The translations under genes were made by a program, and so were the position numbers. A stretch of DNA of 64,000 bases from Rhodoferax sp. U11-2br (GTDB taxonomy: Bacteria; Pseudomonadota; Gammaproteobacteria; Burkholderiales; Burkholderiaceae_C). This document shows positions 58,300 through 64,000 of the stretch, one piece after another; the stretch's first letter is position 1, and every line of letters starts with the position of its first letter. The stretch covers positions 1 through 64,000 of the forward strand of contig NZ_JAHFZF010000002.1 in the NCBI RefSeq assembly GCF_018619435.1, given 5' to 3'. The notes beneath the pieces were generated by a model. The model was not told the DNA's origin and made no database searches. It was given only the letters and a program-made list of their open reading frames with translations.

Positions 58300-60792
58300 T
58301 CATGCCGGTGGCTGACCGGTGGTGTACAGCGCCTGCTCCAGCGTCGCCAGGGCGCCCAGGTATTGGGCGCGCCCACCAAAGCTGCGGATGAGTTCGCTGG
58401 CGCTGCCCATCTGGGTGAAGGGTTGGACCTTGAACACGTCGTTGCTCTCGATGGTGGTGATGCCTTCGTCGGCGTATTTGTCGAGCAGGGCGTCCAGCAC
58501 CTTGCGCGCCACCGGGCCGTATTGGGTGAACAGGTTGCGCTTTTTGACGCGGCTGGCCCGCTCGCGCCGGGTGATCGGCGGCTGGTTGTAGGCCACGTGG
58601 AGTAACAGGTCAAACGGGTCGAGGTTGGTCAAGCCGCTGCTGGCCAGTTCTTCGGCCAGCGCGTCGATCAGCACACCTTGGTTTTCCAGCTCGGAGATCA
58701 GGGCGGCTTTGCGTTCGGCGTCAGTCCAGGCTTGCAGGAACTGGTCGAGTGAGTCAAACCGCTTGGCCAGGTTGATGCGGGTGTAGTCGCGCAGGCTCTC
58801 GGTGATGAGTTTGCCCTGGGCGTTGAGGTATTGCACCCGCTCACGCGCCACGGCCACCGTGACCATACCGCCCACGATGTATTTTTTGGGTTCGTCCGTG
58901 CCGCCGGGGGCAAAGGGACCCAGCGGGTCGTTGGGCGCAGGCGCCCCAGCCGGGTCAACACCTTCTGCGGGCAGCGCGGGGGCAGCAGGCTCGGGCGGGT
59001 TGATGGGGTCACCGGCCTGAGGCTCGTAAATCTGCACCGGCTCACCGTCAAAGGCGGGGTCGGCAAAGTTGTCGGTAGCGCGTTTGAAGTCGAGGATGGT
59101 GAACCAGGTTTTGCCCAAATCCTCACGCAGGCGGGTGCCCCGGCCAATGATCTGCTTGAACAGGGTCATGGACTGGATGTTCTGGTCCAGCACAATGAGT
59201 TTGCAGGTTTGGGCATCGACACCAGTGCTCATCAGGCGCGAGGTGGTGGCGATCACTGGGTAAAGCTTCTCGGGGTCGATGAAGTTGTCGAGCTGGGCTT
59301 TGCCCTGCGGGTTGTCGCCGGTGATCTGCACCACGTAGTTGGGCTGTGTAGCGCAAAGGTCGGCATTGGCATTGCTCAGCGCCTGGCGCATGCGCGCGGC
59401 GTGGTCGATGTCTTCACAAAAGACGATGGTTTTGGCGTAACGGTCGGTGGCGCGGAGGTATTCGGTGATCTTGGTCGCCACCACTTCGTCGCGTTTTTCG
59501 AGCACCAGCTTGCGGTTCATGTCGGGGCCGGTGTAGATGCGGTCTTCGATCAGGTGGCCGAGTTTGTCTGTCATGCCATCCGTGGGGCGCCAGCCAAAGG
59601 TGTCTTTGTCCAGGTCCACACGGATGACCTTGTAGGGCGCCAGGTACCCGTCCTCAATGCCTTGTTTGAGGCTGTAGGTGTAGATCGGCTCACCAAAGTA
59701 GTCGCTGTTGGAGATGTCTTTGGTTTCCTTGGGTGTGGCGGTCAGGCCAATCTGCGTGGCGCTGCTGAAATAGGAGAGGATTTCGCGCCAGGCCGAGTCT
59801 TCGGCGGCGCTACCGCGGTGGCATTCGTCCACCACGATCAGATCGAAAAAGTCTGGCGAGAACTGTTTGTAGATGTTGCTGTCTTCATCCGTGCCGCTGA
59901 CGGCTTGGTACAGCGAGAGGTAAATCTCGTATGACTTGTTGACTTCTTTGGTGCTCTTGTTGACTGCCAACTCCAGGTCTTCGATGGAGACCTGACCTTG
60001 CGCATCGACCCGCTCGATGCCCTTGGCATTGGGGCTGAGTTTGGCCATGGCGCCCTTGAAGGGCCGGAAGTCGTTGACCATGGTCTGGTCAACCAGGATG
60101 TTGCGGTCGGCCAGGAACAGGATGCGCTTTTGGCCCTTGGCCTTGTCGGCACGCCAATCGGACTTCCAGAGCCGGTGGATGATCTGGAACGCGGTGTAGG
60201 TTTTGCCGGTGCCGGTGGCCATGACCAGCAGCACCCGGTGCTGCCCGGCGGCAATGGCTTCGACCGTGCGGTTGATGGCCGTCAGCTGGTAATAACGCGG
60301 TACCTTGGCAGGGGCGTACGGGGTTTCGGCCACACGCTGTACCGCAGGTGCCCAGCCTTTCCAGGCGCAGTAGCGGCGCCACAGTTCTTGCGGGCTGGGA
60401 AATTCGTCCAGGCCAATGGTTTGCTCCGGCACGCCGGTGGCACAGGTGGCGTCACGAAAGACAAAACCCTCGCCATTGCTGGCAAAACTGAATGGCACGT
60501 CGAGCAACTGGGCGTACTGGATGGCCTGCTGCATGCCCGCATTGACGGATAGCCGGGCTTGTTTGACCTCAACCACAGCCAGCGGGATATTGGCTTTGAA
60601 AAACAGCGCGTAGTCGGCGCGCAGCACGGTGTTTTGGTCGCGACGGGCGGTTTTGCCACGCACCACCACGCGGCCGTCGCGCAAGGGGTATTGCGCGTAG
60701 ATCTGGTCCAGCGTGTGCCAGCCAGCAGCGACCAAAGCCGGACGCACGAACTTGTCGCAAATGTCGCTCTCGGAGAGTGATTTTTTGTCCAT
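58300..60792 (-). CDS. hsdR: Type I restriction endonuclease subunit R
   Basis: 830 residues of the EcoEI-like HsdR class. N-terminal nuclease domain with a PD-ExK pattern (DYALFFKANIPLAVVEVKQ, residues about 60-80), SF2 helicase motor with Walker A MATGTGKTYTA near 193, DECH box VVDECHRGS near 322 and motif VI QIIGRGTRL. It translocates DNA and cuts unmodified DNA with HsdM/HsdS. A loop at about 600-660 is Pro/Ala rich. Likely start ATG at 60792; an in-frame GTG at 60825 is also possible. Confidence 0.95.
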   Translation of the reverse strand: MDKKSLSESDICDKFVRPALVAAGWHTLDQIYAQYPLRDGRVVVRGKTARRDQNTVLRADYALFFKANIPLAVVEVKQARLSVNAGMQQAIQYAQLLDVPFSFASNGEGFVFRDATCATGVPEQTIGLDEFPSPQELWRRYCAWKGWAPAVQRVAETPYAPAKVPRYYQLTAINRTVEAIAAGQHRVLLVMATGTGKTYTAFQIIHRLWKSDWRADKAKGQKRILFLADRNILVDQTMVNDFRPFKGAMAKLSPNAKGIERVDAQGQVSIEDLELAVNKSTKEVNKSYEIYLSLYQAVSGTDEDSNIYKQFSPDFFDLIVVDECHRGSAAEDSAWREILSYFSSATQIGLTATPKETKDISNSDYFGEPIYTYSLKQGIEDGYLAPYKVIRVDLDKDTFGWRPTDGMTDKLGHLIEDRIYTGPDMNRKLVLEKRDEVVATKITEYLRATDRYAKTIVFCEDIDHAARMRQALSNANADLCATQPNYVVQITGDNPQGKAQLDNFIDPEKLYPVIATTSRLMSTGVDAQTCKLIVLDQNIQSMTLFKQIIGRGTRLREDLGKTWFTILDFKRATDNFADPAFDGEPVQIYEPQAGDPINPPEPAAPALPAEGVDPAGAPAPNDPLGPFAPGGTDEPKKYIVGGMVTVAVARERVQYLNAQGKLITESLRDYTRINLAKRFDSLDQFLQAWTDAERKAALISELENQGVLIDALAEELASSGLTNLDPFDLLLHVAYNQPPITRRERASRVKKRNLFTQYGPVARKVLDALLDKYADEGITTIESNDVFKVQPFTQMGSASELIRSFGGRAQYLGALATLEQALYTTGQPPA

Positions 60793-60973
60793 GCCGCCGA
60801 ATCGTCCCTGATTGGTTGCGGTCACCCACTGGGGATTCTCAGCGGTGGTTCAGTGGACGATTTTGCCACTCAGGCAGCCCGGCCTGGCTGGGCCTGGCGC
60901 TTCTTTCTTGGCCCGAGCAGCCGTCCGACCGGACGGCCTGCTCAACAGCCTGCCGCTTGGGCGGGCTGTTGGA

Positions 60974-62614
<1,641 letters not shown>

Positions 62615-62729
62615 GGTGGATTCTGAAGTAAAAGTTCGGTGGATGCCTCGATTTTGCGACGCATCCCGGGCCAGGCCAGTTTATCGCTGGCCATCGGGTT
62701 AAAAAAACAAGCGGGGTACACAACGCAAG

Positions 62730-62759
62730 ACTCCCCGCGCCTTGGCAGGCGAGGGGAGT
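62730..62759 (-). terminator. Hairpin after adhE
   Basis: ACTCCCC-CGCC and GGCG-GGGGAGT pair with one mismatch around a short loop, 38 bp beyond the adhE stop and before gpmI. On the minus strand a T run occurs only about 25 bp later. Confidence 0.45.
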
Positions 62760-62796
62760 TCTCGGTCAGGGCGCTTCGCTTGCGCTGAAGTCTTGC

Positions 62797-64000
62797 TTAT
62801 TCCGCCTCAGACTCATACACCTCGTGATAAGCGTTGCCATAGTAGCTGTGGATCAGCAGTTCCTTGAGTTCGCTGATCAGCGGGAAGCGCGGGTTGGCGC
62901 CGGTGCACTGGTCGTCAAACGCGGCTTCTGCCAGGCTGTCCACCTTGGCCAGGAATTCGGCTTCGTTGACACCGGCGGCCTGGATGGATGCAGGAATGCC
63001 CAGCACCTTCTTCAGGCCATCGACCCACTCCACCAGTTTCTCAACGTGGTCGTGGTCACTGGTGGCTTCCAAGCCAAGGTGTTTGGCAATCTGGGCATAA
63101 CGCTCCACACCCTTGGGCCGGTCGTACTGGCTGAAGGCGGTTTGTTTGGTCGGGATGTCAGCGGCGTTGTAACGGATGACGTTCGAGATCAGCAGCGCGT
63201 TGGCCAGGCCGTGGGCAAGATGGAACTCGGCACCCAGCTTGTGCGCCATCGAGTGGCACACACCCAGGAAGGCATTGGCAAACGCAATACCAGCGATACA
63301 CGACGCGTTGTGGACCTGTTCACGCGCTTTCGGATCGTTGGCACCGTTGATGAACGAGGCTGGCAGGTAGTCCTTGAGCAGCTTGAGGGCCTGCAAGGCT
63401 TGCGCATCAGAGTACTCGTTGGCCATCACCGAGACATAGGCTTCCAGCGCATGGGTCACCGCGTCGATACCACCCACAGCGGTGAGTGACTTGGGCATGT
63501 TCATGACCAGGTTGGCGTCCACGATGGCGATGTTGGGTGTGAGTTCGTAGTCGGCAATCGGGTACTTCACACCGGTCACTTCGTCGGTCACCACGGCAAA
63601 CGGGGTCACTTCGGAGCCGGTGCCGGAGGTGGTTGGCACCGCGACCATCATGGCCTTGAGGCCCATCTTGGGGAACTTGTAGATGCGTTTGCGGATGTCC
63701 ATGAAACGCAGCGCCAGGTCTTCAAACTGGACTTCCGGATGTTCGTACATCACCCACATGATCTTGGCCGCGTCCATAGGTGAGCCACCACCCAGCGCCA
63801 GGATCACGTCAGGCTGGAAGGCGTTGGCCATTGACAGGCACTTGCGCACCACCGCCAGGGTCGGGTCAGCTGCTACTTCGTGGAAAACTTCCACTTCCAG
63901 GCCTTGTTTCTTGAGGATGCGCACGGTGTCATCCACATAACCGTTCTCAAAAAGATAGCGGTCGGTCACGATCAGGCAACGCTTGCGGTCTGACAGGTCT
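62797..64000 (-). CDS. adhE: Bifunctional aldehyde-alcohol dehydrogenase AdhE, C-terminal part (continues beyond the window)
   Basis: 401 codons of an iron-dependent alcohol dehydrogenase domain. LALGGGSPMDAAKIMWVMYE (NAD site), VPTTSGTGSEVTPFAVV and the metal-binding histidines in FLGVCHSMAHKLGAEFHLAH are present. The frame runs to the window edge without a start: residues before the GTG at 63969 (DLSDRKRCLIV) match AdhE, so the N-terminal acetaldehyde dehydrogenase half lies outside. AdhE reduces acetyl-CoA to ethanol under fermentation. A truncated stand-alone Fe-ADH cannot be fully excluded. Confidence 0.85.
   Translation of the reverse strand, partial: DLSDRKRCLIVTDRYLFENGYVDDTVRILKKQGLEVEVFHEVAADPTLAVVRKCLSMANAFQPDVILALGGGSPMDAAKIMWVMYEHPEVQFEDLALRFMDIRKRIYKFPKMGLKAMMVAVPTTSGTGSEVTPFAVVTDEVTGVKYPIADYELTPNIAIVDANLVMNMPKSLTAVGGIDAVTHALEAYVSVMANEYSDAQALQALKLLKDYLPASFINGANDPKAREQVHNASCIAGIAFANAFLGVCHSMAHKLGAEFHLAHGLANALLISNVIRYNAADIPTKQTAFSQYDRPKGVERYAQIAKHLGLEATSDHDHVEKLVEWVDGLKKVLGIPASIQAAGVNEAEFLAKVDSLAEAAFDDQCTGANPRFPLISELKELLIHSYYGNAYHEVYESEAE

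Overview
The window looks like a chromosomal segment from a facultative betaproteobacterium of the Burkholderiales, most likely Comamonadaceae of the Rhodoferax/Polaromonas type. This is inferred from the core-gene sequences, high GC, the rpmH-rnpA-yidD-yidC / dnaA-dnaN-gyrB arrangement and a short dispersed hairpin repeat of a kind I associate with this family. The incomplete adhE-type gene at the right edge suggests fermentative capacity. The putative replication origin lies between rpmH and dnaA (about 45.28-45.55 kb); ribosome, RNase P and YidC genes run leftward from it and dnaA-dnaN-gyrB run rightward.

Layout. 0-4.8 kb: a lipid/envelope operon (Cfa-like methyltransferase, GPH-type transporter, DUF3833 lipoprotein, SDR, NTF2-like protein). 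4.9-8.9 kb: GST, purB, yaeQ, an enoyl-CoA hydratase and a convergent MaoC hydratase. 9.0-14.0 kb: a type IV pilin locus with a sigma-54 promoter, pilA, a PglL-type oligosaccharyltransferase, a TfpX/TfpZ-type accessory protein and a second PglL-like ligase. 14.0-20.6 kb: moaC, a BepA-like M48 protease, a small membrane protein, TerC, FabG-like SDR, xth, pyrE and a DUF4124 protein. 20.6-28.6 kb: gatCAB (leftward) and mreBCD-pbp2 (rightward). 28.6-31.2 kb: diguanylate cyclase, TSUP transporter, rhodanese. 31.3-42.6 kb: amino-acid catabolism and taxis: lysine 6-dehydrogenase plus ALDH7-type dehydrogenase with a divergent Lrp regulator, a PAS chemoreceptor behind a perfect sigma-54 promoter, arginase, a second chemoreceptor, and putA with a divergent Lrp-type regulator. 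42.7-50.9 kb: origin region. 50.9-60.8 kb: accessory block (heparinase-like protein, PIN/XRE-ImmA pair, DsrE protein, type I restriction-modification hsdRMS). 60.9-64 kb: gpmI and the C-terminal part of adhE.

The most unusual feature is a roughly 50-bp hairpin repeat present in at least eleven recognisable or probable copies, several inside genes. One copy encodes the start of the signal peptide of the M48 protease, one spans the hsdM stop / hsdS start, one encodes a hydrophobic segment of the second PglL, one lies in moaC, and up to three lie in putA. The repeat appears to have been co-opted repeatedly as coding sequence.

No CRISPR array, tRNA, rRNA, prophage or transposase was seen. Assignments rest on reading motifs and known gene-family patterns only; no database search was run.
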